Shown in pieces: positions 32,062 through 40,387 of a DNA stretch of 64,000 bases (its first letter is position 1; each line of letters starts with the position of its first letter). The notes below the pieces were generated by a model that searched no databases, was not told the origin of the DNA, and worked only from the letters and a program-made list of their open reading frames with translations. The DNA comes from Actinoplanes philippinensis (lineage in GTDB: Bacteria; Actinomycetota; Actinomycetes; Mycobacteriales; Micromonosporaceae): the NCBI RefSeq assembly GCF_900113015.1, contig NZ_FONV01000008.1, forward strand, positions 248,001 through 312,000. Reading direction: 5' to 3'. Position numbers and translations under genes: made by a program.

Positions 32062-34403
32062 TCGGACTTCTCCACGAGCGCCCACTCGTGATCGTCGTTC
32101 GCCTTGCACGGGAAGAGGGACAGCCGGGTGTCGGGACCGCCGTCGGCGTCACCGTTGACGTCGAGACACATGTCGGAGGCCGAGTTGCGCAGCCAGTAGT
32201 AGGCGAAGCCGCCGGAGGTAGTGCGCGGCTCCAGCCGGAAGTACTGGTTGTCGTCGTCGAAACAGTTGGACTCGTTGAGCGCCGTCCGTTCCGCCACCGC
32301 GCCGTTGCCCGGCGGGTCGATGCAGTAACCGTCGTCGACGTTGCGGATCCAGTAGAGCTGGGACCCGCCCGCGTCCACCCTCCGCGGCTCGAACGTCCAC
32401 TCCTGGTTGTCGTCACCGGTCTTGGCGCAGGGGAACTGGTTGACCGGGCCGTCCACCGAACCCGCCTGGTAGTTGGGCACGTCGACGCACATCCCGGTGG
32501 CGAGATTGAGGACGAAGTACGGGCCGTAGGCGGTGCCCGAGGCGCCGGCTCCCTTGACGGCCGGCTGATTGGTCCGGCCCGGAGCCGCCGATGTGGGGCC
32601 GGTCGTCGTACGGCTGGGCCGCGCGGAGGACGGGGCGGACGACGGCGCCGACGGCTTCTTGACCGGCTGCAGCCGGGAGTCCTTGGCGTACTGGGTCTGT
32701 GCGGTGGACACCCGCTCGGCCAGGTCGGTCACCGCCGCGGCCCGGTCGCCCCGGGTGAACGCGGCCAGCGCGAAGGTGTACCCGCCGTTCTTCTTGATCA
32801 GGTCACACATGGTGCGGCCGAGTGCCGGGATCGCCACGGCCGGATCCCACGGCGACCTGCCGGGCGCCGCCTTGACGGTGCTCGACCACACCCGTGGCGG
32901 GAACTGCGCGATCCCCTGCTCGCCGGCCGCGCCCAGCTTGTTCGGGTCGAAGCCGGAGGTGGCCATGATCTGTGCCGCGATCCGGGCCGGCGGCATGTCC
33001 GGGCAGCTCTTGCCGGCGGTGGCGATCGCCGGCATGTACATCGCCGGGACCGGGACCACCGTGTCACCGGCGGCAGGGGCCGGCGCCGGGGACGGGACCA
33101 CGGCCTGACCGGCGAAACCGGGCTGCAGGGCATACCAGTTCGCATACCGCTCGACGGTCGTCACATACTCGTCCGCCGCGTCGGGGACACCGCCGGCCGC
33201 GATCACCGGCTCCATGCCGAGCCGGTGCGCCGCCAGCGCCACCCGCCACGGATCCTCGTCCAGGTTCACCGTACGGGCCTGGCCGACGAGCCGGCACATG
33301 TGATGGGCCAGAGCGGTCACGGCGGCCTCGCGGTCGGTGATCCGCGCGCCCTCCCACGGCACGTTCTCCTGCCACTGGGCCGGGGTCAGCGCCGCCACCC
33401 CGGCCGCGCCGCCGCCGCTCATCGCCGCCACCGGCTGGTCACCGAAGCTCGACGCGACCATGACCTGCCCGGCCAGCCGGGGCGCGGTGAGCGCGGTGCA
33501 GGAGGACGCCGCGCCGACGAGGATCCGCACGTCCTGGGCGGAGACCCGGTTGCCCGTCTCCTGCTCGCCGGCGCCGGCCGCTCGCCGGGCGGCCAGGCCC
33601 CCGGCGCCGGTCAGGACCGCGAGCGCCAGCACGACGCCGAGGACGACCGGGCGGCCCAGACGTGACCGCCGGGACGGGGCCGACGGCCGGGGCGTGGAAA
33701 GGACCTCGGTGGGTTCGTCGGTGCCGGTCGACCCGGTGGACGCCACCGCCGGGACCTCGGCGGGCTGCTCCACGGGGTCACCGGCAGTCTCCGTCACCGG
33801 GGCCGGGGCGGCGGCCTCCTGCTCCCATCGCAGAGTGCCGACGACCGCGTCGAACATCAGGACCACGGCCTGGACCGCGTCGGCGTCCACGTCACCGTCA
33901 CTGACCGCGGTGAACGTGACCAGCCCGTAGGCGCCGGGAATCCGGGGATGGGCGACGTAGTACTTGACCTGGCGGGACGGCATCCTGTTCTCGGCCGGCC
34001 CGCTGCTGGACACGGTGGACACCCGGACGGCCTGGGAACCGCCGATCTCCAGGTAGGTCCCGTCCGCCCCGGCTCCGGCGAGGACCGACGCGAACAGCTG
34101 CTCCGGGGCGGTGCCCTCCTCGACGTCCTCCACCACAGTGACGAACAGCGAGCCCGGCAGCCGTACGCCGTCGAAGTCCCCGATCGGCAGCAGCACCGTC
34201 CGCGCCTGGTGGCGGCTCGCCTCGTCGAGCGCGGCGGTCACCTCGTGGCGCAACGCCCGCTGCCAGGGGCCGGCCTTCCCGGCATCCGCGGGCGCATGCC
34301 CGCGGACCAGCTCGTCGATGATCCGGGCGCGGTCACCGGCGCCGGTCGAGCCGGCCGGGATCTGCGCCCAGCCGTCCGGGACGATGATCTCCAGGTCGAT
34401 CAC
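32055..34403 (-). CDS. ESX-linked membrane protein with two degenerate SLT-like repeats and a ricin-B lectin domain (782 aa)
   Basis: The GTG at 34403 is preferred, with an AGGGG site about six bases upstream. Residues 1 to about 215 are a globular domain beginning VIDLEIIVPDGWAQIP. After a Pro/Thr/Ser linker there is one transmembrane helix (about 265-295). Two lysozyme/SLT-like repeats follow; the second reads AAQIMATSGFDP...GEQGIAQFPPRVW. The catalytic Glu of the ESGF motif is Ala317 in repeat 1 and Thr482 in repeat 2. The end (about 645-782) is a ricin-type beta-trefoil with QEW/NQYF/DHEW repeats. It probably binds rather than cuts cell-wall glycans. It is coupled to the mycosin-like gene. 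Confidence 0.75.
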   Translation of the reverse strand: MIDLEIIVPDGWAQIPAGSTGAGDRARIIDELVRGHAPADAGKAGPWQRALRHEVTAALDEASRHQARTVLLPIGDFDGVRLPGSLFVTVVEDVEEGTAPEQLFASVLAGAGADGTYLEIGGSQAVRVSTVSSSGPAENRMPSRQVKYYVAHPRIPGAYGLVTFTAVSDGDVDADAVQAVVLMFDAVVGTLRWEQEAAAPAPVTETAGDPVEQPAEVPAVASTGSTGTDEPTEVLSTPRPSAPSRRSRLGRPVVLGVVLALAVLTGAGGLAARRAAGAGEQETGNRVSAQDVRILVGAASSCTALTAPRLAGQVMVASSFGDQPVAAMSGGGAAGVAALTPAQWQENVPWEGARITDREAAVTALAHHMCRLVGQARTVNLDEDPWRVALAAHRLGMEPVIAAGGVPDAADEYVTTVERYANWYALQPGFAGQAVVPSPAPAPAAGDTVVPVPAMYMPAIATAGKSCPDMPPARIAAQIMATSGFDPNKLGAAGEQGIAQFPPRVWSSTVKAAPGRSPWDPAVAIPALGRTMCDLIKKNGGYTFALAAFTRGDRAAAVTDLAERVSTAQTQYAKDSRLQPVKKPSAPSSAPSSARPSRTTTGPTSAAPGRTNQPAVKGAGASGTAYGPYFVLNLATGMCVDVPNYQAGSVDGPVNQFPCAKTGDDNQEWTFEPRRVDAGGSQLYWIRNVDDGYCIDPPGNGAVAERTALNESNCFDDDNQYFRLEPRTTSGGFAYYWLRNSASDMCLDVNGDADGGPDTRLSLFPCKANDDHEWALVEKSEW

Positions 34404-34570
34404 GATGGTCCCCCTGGCGGCGGATCGGGATGTACAAAGCGGCGGTAACCATAACGCAGCCGACCGCCCCGGAAGCGGCCCGATGCCCCGCCCCTGCACG
34501 GGCGCACCCTCAGGTCTGCCCGCCCCACAACGCATCGACCGTCACGCCCAGCACCCGGGCCGCCGGGAAA

Positions 34571-34602
34571 GCCGGGGCCGCCGCCGACGCGGCAGCCCCG
34601 GC
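34571..34602 (-). terminator. GC-rich hairpin downstream of the secreted beta-sandwich gene
   Basis: The arms 34571-34578 and 34595-34602 are perfectly complementary. The stem extends by four more pairs after one mismatch, around a six-base loop. It lies eight bases after the stop of the leftward gene at 34610 and separates it from the ESX genes. Confidence 0.65.
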
Positions 34603-34609
34603 GCGGTTC

Positions 34610-36370
34610 TCAGGGGTGCGTCAGATCCAGCGTCTTCACCCCGGTCGCCGGGATGCCGACCTTGGTGGCGGTGCTGATGTCGGTGGCGCCGGCGTGCCAC
34701 AGCTTGGTCTCCGAGCCGCTGTACAGGTCCCACTTCAGCTTGACCTGCTGGCCGCCGATCAGCGGGATCTCGTACGCCGTCACGCTGTTCCCACCGTCGT
34801 ACCCGTGGAAGTAACCGACCAGGTCGCCGGTGGCCGCGTTGTGGGCCAGCAGCCGCACCTCGCGGGCGCCCGGGCTGACCGAGCCGCGCAGCGTCGCGCC
34901 CTTGACCAGCCGGAAGTCGTAGGTGCTGGAGCCACCCGCGGTGACCGGGATCCGGACGGCCTGGAAACGGTTGCCGGTGTTGCCCGACCACTGGAACGGG
35001 TAGCCGTCGGTGAGCGAGAAGAGCAACGGCCAGGCGTACGGGCCGAGCTTGCCGACCACGTAGCGGCCGGACGCGTCGGTACGCACCCCACCCGGCTCAC
35101 CCGAGCCGAAGTCCGCGGTCGCCTGGTAGTTGACGTTGACCCCGCTCACCGGGGCGCCGGAGGTTCCGGTCACCACACCGGTGATCGATCCGGCCCGGTC
35201 CAGCCGCACCTTCGGAGCCGTCACGGTGGCGCCGGCCTTGACCGTGATCCGGGCGGCCGCCCGCTGGTCGCCGGTGCCGCCGGACGCGCCGAGCCACTGG
35301 TGGCCGTAGGTGCCGGGAGCCTGGACGAAGACCGTGTACGTGCCGGGCGCGGCCGGGGTGTACAGCGTCCCCGTGCCGTCGTGGCCGGTGCAGCCGCCGC
35401 TGAAGTTCTCCGGCCGGCCGATCATCTTGAGCGTGACACAGGCGTCGGCGACCGTCGCCCCGGTCAGCCGGTCGACGGAGGTGATCGCGACCTGGCCGCC
35501 GAGGACCAGCGGCACGGTCACCGTGGTGGTCTGGTTCGCCACCGCCTGCGCGGTCACGCCCCGGCCGGCCAGGTAGAGGGCGGAACCGCTCGCCTCGACG
35601 TCGAAGCGCACCGGCCCCGCGGGCACGTCGCCGAGGGTGACGCCGGCCGCGTCACCGCACACCGGGTCGGGAAGCTCCCACGCCTGCACGCAGAAGTCAC
35701 CCACCGGCGCCCCGGTGACCGAGTCGACCGCCTTCACGACCAGCGCGGTGGGCGGCGGCAGCGTCCCGTCCGCGGTCGTCGTCGCGTCGGCGGCCACGGT
35801 GAACGTGCCGGGCAGCAGGTGCACGGCCCGGTTCCAGCCGAACGCCACCTGGTACTCACCGGGCAGCACGCCGTCGAAGGTGTAGAAACCGTTCTCGTCG
35901 GTGTAGGCGTAGGCGGCCGGCTCCCCGCCGCGCCGCAGCGTCACCTCCGAGCCGTACAGCGCGGCGCCGTCCCGCCCGGTGAGGTGGCCGCTCAGCGTGC
36001 CGGTGGCCAGCAGTTGGTCGTCGACCCGGACGGTCTGGCCCTCCGCGACCGGGAAGGTGGCCGCCTGGTCGGCGCTGACCTGCCGGTGCGCCCACTGGGT
36101 CAGCGACCGCCAGCCGAACGACACCCGGTAGGTGCCGGGCGTCACGTCGGCCGAGTAGGCGCCGGTGTCGTCGGTGTAGGTGTACTGGGCGCTGCCGTCG
36201 AGGTTCTCGACGGTCACGAAGGCGTAGGGCACCGGCCGGCCGGACGAGTCGGTCAGGGTGCCGGCGACGGCGGTGCTCTCGGCGGCGGCCGCGGGGGCCG
36301 TCAGCGCGCCGGCCGCCAGGAACCCGGACAGGAGGGCGAGCCCGAGCCGGGCTCGGAGTGATCTGCGCAA
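34610..36370 (-). CDS. secreted protein with repeated carboxypeptidase-regulatory-like (CarboxypepD_reg) domains
   Basis: The product is about 586 residues from a TTG at 36370 with GAGGA about seven bases upstream. This gives a clean signal peptide (LRRSLRARLGLALLSGFLAA, Ala-x-Ala region following). The mature part is a string of 70-90 residue beta-sandwich modules of the type TGTLTD..GRPVPYAFVTVENL...TDDTGAYS...TPGTYRVSFG, seen at least five times. Such modules are found in secreted carbohydrate-active or adhesion proteins and have no catalytic residues of their own. No enzymatic domain was seen. It lies downstream of the ABC transporter genes across a 204-base gap that contains a 17-codon ORF. 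Confidence 0.8.
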   Translation of the reverse strand: MRRSLRARLGLALLSGFLAAGALTAPAAAAESTAVAGTLTDSSGRPVPYAFVTVENLDGSAQYTYTDDTGAYSADVTPGTYRVSFGWRSLTQWAHRQVSADQAATFPVAEGQTVRVDDQLLATGTLSGHLTGRDGAALYGSEVTLRRGGEPAAYAYTDENGFYTFDGVLPGEYQVAFGWNRAVHLLPGTFTVAADATTTADGTLPPPTALVVKAVDSVTGAPVGDFCVQAWELPDPVCGDAAGVTLGDVPAGPVRFDVEASGSALYLAGRGVTAQAVANQTTTVTVPLVLGGQVAITSVDRLTGATVADACVTLKMIGRPENFSGGCTGHDGTGTLYTPAAPGTYTVFVQAPGTYGHQWLGASGGTGDQRAAARITVKAGATVTAPKVRLDRAGSITGVVTGTSGAPVSGVNVNYQATADFGSGEPGGVRTDASGRYVVGKLGPYAWPLLFSLTDGYPFQWSGNTGNRFQAVRIPVTAGGSSTYDFRLVKGATLRGSVSPGAREVRLLAHNAATGDLVGYFHGYDGGNSVTAYEIPLIGGQQVKLKWDLYSGSETKLWHAGATDISTATKVGIPATGVKTLDLTHP

Positions 36371-36496
36371 GGGGTGTCCTCGAAAGGGAGGTGAAGGAGA
36401 GCCGCAGCCGTGGAGGATGTCCGCTGCGATGCGGTGATCATAACCGTCCACTTCGACGCGTGGTGCCCCGTCGCAGGGCGTCCATCTCCTGCCGGA

Positions 36497-36550
36497 TCAC
36501 CAGCTCCCGATGGGGGCGATGCCGGTGAGAGTCGTGACGAGGTCGCTCAT
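36497..36550 (-). CDS. candidate 17-residue small ORF after the ABC permease
   Basis: ATG at 36550 to TGA at 36497 encodes MSDLVTTLTGIAPIGSW. A strong ribosome site (AGGAGA, 36562-36557) lies six bases upstream, better than that of several long genes here. It starts 24 bases after the permease stop on the same strand. The peptide is short, uncharged and hydrophobic towards its end. It could be a leader, a signalling peptide or chance. The neighbouring ABC transporter and NarL-type two-component system make a sensed or exported peptide worth considering. Confidence 0.4.
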   Translation of the reverse strand: MSDLVTTLTGIAPIGSW

Positions 36551-36574
36551 GAGGTGTCTCCTGGAGAGAGGGGT

Positions 36575-37366
36575 TCAGGTGTCGCGGCGGGTGAAGGCGA
36601 CCGCGCCGGCGGTCAGGGTCAGCAGGACGTATCCGGCGGTCACCGCGGCGGCGCCGCCCTGCGAGAGCAGGTAGGGGTGGTCGCTGCCGGCCAGCTGCGG
36701 GGTCAGGTTGGGCAGCAGGACCGAGGCGAGCCGCAGCTGCCACACCGTCGGCAGGAAGTGGGCGAAGATCGGCGCCACCAGCACCAGCGAGCCGATGACG
36801 GTCAGCGCGCCGGCGGTGGAACGCAGAACGGCGCCCAGCCCCATCGCGACCAGGCAGGTGACGGTCACGGTCAGCGTCGCGCAGAGGACGGTCGGGATGG
36901 CGTCGGTCCACCGCGGCCACGGGTTGATCGGCTGCGGGCGGTCGCCGAGCAGCAGGCGGGCGTCGGCGAAGGCGAGCAGCGAGAACAGCGCGCCGCAGCC
37001 GAGGCCGACGAGACCGGCGACGGTGGCCTTGGCGCCCAGCAGCAGGCGGCGCCGCGGCACGGCCAGCAGCGCCGGGCCGATCGAACGGGTCGCGTACTCG
37101 CTGGTGACGAGCATGGCCCCGATCGCGCCGACGAAGAACATCACGAACGGCATGGTCACGACGGTCGGATCGGCGGTCTCGTAGCCGGCCCGCTCGGCGG
37201 GGGTGGCCGCATCGTAGGCGCTCACCAGCATGAACAGGATCAGCGCCCCCAGGGCGGTCGCGGCCACCCCGCCGGCCAGGAACGCCCACGTGGACCGGAG
37301 GCTGCGCACCTTCATCCACTCGGCGGCCACCGCATCCCGAAACGTGCGATCCATCAGAGCTGTCAT
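36575..37366 (-). CDS. ABC-2 type transporter permease (263 aa)
   Basis: This integral membrane protein has six hydrophobic helices with the ABC-2 layout. An N-terminal cytoplasmic helix (AAEWMKVRSLRSTWAF) is followed by TM helices near residues 28-50, 70-90, 110-135, 160-185, 190-210 and 235-258. The VTSEYATRSI segment after TM2 is typical of bacterial antibiotic/lantibiotic-type export permeases. Its ATG shares a base with the stop of the ATPase gene (TGATG at 37368-37364), so the two are coupled. It works with that ATPase; the substrate is unknown. Confidence 0.88.
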   Translation of the reverse strand: MTALMDRTFRDAVAAEWMKVRSLRSTWAFLAGGVAATALGALILFMLVSAYDAATPAERAGYETADPTVVTMPFVMFFVGAIGAMLVTSEYATRSIGPALLAVPRRRLLLGAKATVAGLVGLGCGALFSLLAFADARLLLGDRPQPINPWPRWTDAIPTVLCATLTVTVTCLVAMGLGAVLRSTAGALTVIGSLVLVAPIFAHFLPTVWQLRLASVLLPNLTPQLAGSDHPYLLSQGGAAAVTAGYVLLTLTAGAVAFTRRDT

Positions 37367-38358
37367 CAGTGATTCTCCTCGGAGGCGGAGGCGGAGGCGG
37401 AGGCGGAAACGGAGGCGGAGGCGGGAGCCGAATCGGTGGGGGAGAGGGCGGAAGACGGCGCGGCGGCCCGATATGTGGTGGTTGAGCTGGTCATCTGCAG
37501 GTAGACGTCTTCGAGGGTGGCGCTGCGCGGCGTCAGCGCGTGGATCGGGATGCCGGCGGCCGCAGCGGCGTCACCGATGGCGGCCGCGTCCACGCCCACC
37601 GCGATAAGCGCCCCGTCGCCGGTGGTGCCGACCGTGGCGCCCAACCGGGCCAGGACTGCGGTGAGATCGGCCGGGCGCGGGGTGCGTACCAGCACGTCCT
37701 GTTCGAATCGCTGCCGCATCTCGTCGACCGACGTGTCCTCCAGCAGCCGTCCCCGGCCGATGATCAGCACCCGGTCGACGGTGACCGCCATCTCGCTCAT
37801 CAGGTGGCTGGACAGCAGCACCGTACGGCCCTCGGCGGCCAGCGACCGCAGCGTCGATCGGATCCACCGGATGCCGGCCGCGTCGAGCCCGTTGACCGGC
37901 TCGTCGAGCAGCACCACCGCCGGGTCGCCGAGCAGGGCCCCGGCGATGCCGAGACGCTGCCGCATGCCGAGCGAGAACCCGCCGACCCGCTGGTGCGCCG
38001 CGCTCTCCAGGCCGACCTGCTGCAGCACCGCGCTCACCCGCGCCTTGCCGATGCCGTTGCCGCGGGCCAGACAGGCCAGGTGGGTGAAGGCGCTGCGGCC
38101 CGGGTGCGCGGCGTCCGCGTCGAGGACCGCGCCGACCTCGTGCAGCGGGCGGCGGATCCGGTCGTACCGGCGCCCGTTGATCAGGGCCTGGCCGGAGGTG
38201 GGCCGGTGCAGGCCGAGCAACATCCGCATGGTGGTCGACTTGCCGGCCCCGTTCGGCCCGAGGAAACCGGTCACCGCACCCGGACGTACCTCGAAGGACA
38301 GCCGGTCGACCGCCGTCGCCGGTCCATATCGCTTGGTCAGCTCCAACAGCTCGATCAT
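37366..38358 (-). CDS. ABC transporter ATP-binding protein with Ser/Ala-rich tail
   Basis: The ATG at 38358 begins MIELLELTKRYGP; one at 38367 would add three residues. The ATPase domain has Walker A GPNGAGKST, signature FSLGMRQRLGIAGAL and Walker B VVLLDEPVNGLD. It is followed by the C-terminal region of drug/bacteriocin exporters, giving about 330 residues in all. The last 30 residues are low complexity (SASVSASASASAS), encoded by a GAGGCG-type microsatellite at 37380-37425. With the coupled permease it forms a DrrAB- or BcrAB-like exporter. It diverges from the sensor kinase gene across 110 bases, a common arrangement in which the two-component system controls the transporter. Confidence 0.9.
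   Translation of the reverse strand: MIELLELTKRYGPATAVDRLSFEVRPGAVTGFLGPNGAGKSTTMRMLLGLHRPTSGQALINGRRYDRIRRPLHEVGAVLDADAAHPGRSAFTHLACLARGNGIGKARVSAVLQQVGLESAAHQRVGGFSLGMRQRLGIAGALLGDPAVVLLDEPVNGLDAAGIRWIRSTLRSLAAEGRTVLLSSHLMSEMAVTVDRVLIIGRGRLLEDTSVDEMRQRFEQDVLVRTPRPADLTAVLARLGATVGTTGDGALIAVGVDAAAIGDAAAAAGIPIHALTPRSATLEDVYLQMTSSTTTYRAAAPSSALSPTDSAPASASVSASASASASEENH
37380..37425. repeat. hexanucleotide microsatellite in the ABC ATPase C-terminus
   Basis: About seven copies of a six-base GGAGGC-type unit, with one interruption, encode the Ser-Ala tail on the minus strand. The period is a multiple of three, so length changes would keep the frame. Confidence 0.75.
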
Positions 38359-38420
38359 GCGTCCCATGGTGTCGGCGGCCAGGGGTCCGGCGAGTCTGAC
38401 CGGGGTCGGAACGCAAGGTA

Positions 38421-38432
38421 TGACCTGGGTCA
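38421..38432. promoter_or_regulatory. palindrome upstream of the two-component operon
   Basis: TGACC-TG-GGTCA is a perfect 5-2-5 inverted repeat. Its centre is about 42 bases upstream of the predicted start point at 38469, where a class II activator would bind. A natural candidate is the response regulator at 39662, acting on both this operon and the divergent ABC genes. Confidence 0.4.
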
Positions 38433-38456
38433 GACGCGCCCCCGGGACCCACCGGC

Positions 38457-38462
38457 TAGCGT
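38457..38462 (+). promoter_or_regulatory. -10 box TAGCGT giving a leaderless kinase transcript
   Basis: TAGCGT ends six bases before the GTG start at 38469. Normal spacing puts transcription initiation on the start codon itself, and no ribosome site precedes the GTG. No good -35 is seen, which fits an activator-dependent promoter. Confidence 0.45.
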
Positions 38463-38468
38463 GGGCGC

Positions 38469-39665
38469 GTGACAAGGGCCTTCGGATCCGGGGTACGGGG
38501 CACGCTCGCCGACGTGGCGGTCGCCGCGGCCCTCACGTACTGGATCGTCGCCGCGACCCTCGACCCGCCGGGCCCCGCCTTCACCGGCCCGCCCGCACTC
38601 GCCTGGCTCGCCGGCGCCGCCGTGGCGGCGCCTCTGGTGCTGCGCCGCCGCCGGCCGCTGCCGGTGTTCGCGGTCGTGACCGCGGCCGCCGCCGTCGCCA
38701 CCGCGACCGGGGTCACCGGGTTCGGCGTGATCTTCCTGTCCTGGGTGCCGGTCGCGCTCGCCCTCTACAGCGCGGCCGCCGTCGCCGACCGGATCCCGGC
38801 GGTGTTCGTGCTGGCCGCGGGCCTGGCCGCGCCCGGCGTCACGATCCCCTGGCTGTATCTGCGGACCGGGGTCACCTCCGCGTCCGCGCCGGAGAGCGAG
38901 GCGCCGCTGTGGTGGCAGGTGGAGACCGGCATCGCCGTCGTCGTCATCGCCGCCGCCTGGTCGGCGGGCCGGCTGATCCGCTGGCGGCGCGCCCTGCAGG
39001 CCGAGGCGGCCCGCCGTCTGGCCCGCGACGCGGTCGCCGACGAGCGGCTGCGCATCGCCCGCGAGCTGCACGACATCGTCGGCCACAGTCTCAGCCTGAT
39101 CACCGTGAAGGCGACCGTCGCCAACCATCTGGCCGAGGAGCGCCCGGCGGAGACGCGGGCGGCGCTGCAGACGATCGAGCGGGCCAGCCGGTCGGCGCTC
39201 ACCGAGATCCGGCGGCTCCTCGACGTGATGCGTGAGGGCGACGGCCCGGCCGCCGACCTGACGCCCGCGCAGGGCCCCGCCGGCCTGCCCGAGCTCGTCG
39301 AACGGCTGCGTTCCGCGGAGCTGCGCATCGACCTGGAGGTGACCGGAGCCGGCGACCTGCCGACCGCGGTGGGGCTGACCGTCTACCGCATCGTGCAGGA
39401 GTCCCTGACCAATGTGATCAAGCACGCCGGCGCGAGCCGGTGCGGCGTCACGGTGCGGGCGGCCGCCGGAACCGTCCACATCGAGGTGTGCGACGACGGG
39501 CGCGGGCGGCCGCCGACGCGCCGCCGGGGCGGGGGACAGGGGCTGATCGGCATGCGGGAACGTGTTTCGATGTACGGCGGCCGGCTGTCCACCGGCGCCC
39601 GCCCCGAGGGTGGGTTCCGGGTGGCCGCCGACCTTCCGTACACACCGGCCGAGGAGACCGCGTGA
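38469..39665 (+). CDS. NarL-type sensor histidine kinase (398 aa)
   Basis: A membrane sensor region with about six short hydrophobic helices (residues 10-175) is followed by a HisKA_3 dimerisation domain with the phospho-acceptor motif RIARELHDIVGHSL. A HATPase_c domain follows, with N-box ESLTNVIKHA and G-box DDGRG...GGGQGLIGM. This is the common actinobacterial DesK/LiaS-like family. The stop overlaps the regulator start (GTGA). The kinase senses a membrane or envelope cue, and given the divergent ABC exporter genes a drug, peptide or lipid signal is plausible. Confidence 0.92.
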   Translation: MTRAFGSGVRGTLADVAVAAALTYWIVAATLDPPGPAFTGPPALAWLAGAAVAAPLVLRRRRPLPVFAVVTAAAAVATATGVTGFGVIFLSWVPVALALYSAAAVADRIPAVFVLAAGLAAPGVTIPWLYLRTGVTSASAPESEAPLWWQVETGIAVVVIAAAWSAGRLIRWRRALQAEAARRLARDAVADERLRIARELHDIVGHSLSLITVKATVANHLAEERPAETRAALQTIERASRSALTEIRRLLDVMREGDGPAADLTPAQGPAGLPELVERLRSAELRIDLEVTGAGDLPTAVGLTVYRIVQESLTNVIKHAGASRCGVTVRAAAGTVHIEVCDDGRGRPPTRRRGGGQGLIGMRERVSMYGGRLSTGARPEGGFRVAADLPYTPAEETA

Positions 39666-40354
39666 CCCCGGACATCAGGGTGCTGCTCGTCGACGACCAC
39701 CCGTTGATGCGGGAGAGTTTCCGGGCGCTGCTCGACGCGTCGCCCGGCTTCACCACGGTCGGTGAGGCCGGCACCGGCGGCGAGGCCGTCCGCCTGGCCC
39801 GGGAACTGCGGCCGGACGTGGTGCTGATGGACGTGCGGATGCCCGGGATGGACGGCATCGAGGCGACCCGGCAGATCTGCGCCGATCCGCGGACCGGCAC
39901 GGCGCGGGTGCTGATCCTGACCACTTTCGACCTCGACGAGTACGTGTACGGCGCGCTCCGGGCCGGCGCCAGCGGCTTCCTGGTCAAGGACGCCACCGCG
40001 ACCGAGCTGCTGCACGGCGTGCGGCTGGTGGCCGCGGGCGAGGCGTTGCTCGCGCCACGGGCCACCCGCCGCCTGATCGACGCCTTCCACGGCGGGGGCG
40101 GACCCTCATCCGGTACGCCGCGCGGCCTCGACGCGATCACCGGCCGGGAACGTGAGGTGCTGTCCCTGATCGCCGCCGGCCTGTCCAACACCGAGATCGC
40201 CGAGCACCTCCACCTCGGTGTGGGCACCGTGAAGACGCACATCGGCCGTCTGCTGCACAAGCTGGCCGCCCGCGACCGCGCGCAGCTGGTGATCACCGCC
40301 TACGAGTCCGGCCTGGTGACCGCCCGCGGCGCCGGGGAGGCCGGCTCCCGGTAG
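39662..40354 (+). CDS. NarL/FixJ-type response regulator (230 aa)
   Basis: The GTG at 39662 overlaps the kinase stop by four bases. The receiver domain has the acidic pair VDDHP, the phospho-acceptor in VVLMDVRMPGMDG, and the conserved Thr and Lys (LILTTF, FLVKDA). The C-terminal LuxR HTH reads LTGREREV-like (ITGREREVLSLIAAGLSNTE, then VGTVKTHIGRLL). It pairs with the kinase at 38469 and probably acts on the palindrome at 38421-38432 in the divergent promoter region. Confidence 0.93.
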   Translation: MTPDIRVLLVDDHPLMRESFRALLDASPGFTTVGEAGTGGEAVRLARELRPDVVLMDVRMPGMDGIEATRQICADPRTGTARVLILTTFDLDEYVYGALRAGASGFLVKDATATELLHGVRLVAAGEALLAPRATRRLIDAFHGGGGPSSGTPRGLDAITGREREVLSLIAAGLSNTEIAEHLHLGVGTVKTHIGRLLHKLAARDRAQLVITAYESGLVTARGAGEAGSR

Positions 40355-40387
40355 GACGCCGGCCCCCGGGCCGCGGGCGGTCGCCGG

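Noticed and set aside
36438..36474. Possible second short ORF (MDALRR...) after the 17-codon ORF
   Set aside because: The ribosome site touches the ATG with no spacing and the peptide is a short Arg-rich run, as expected by chance.
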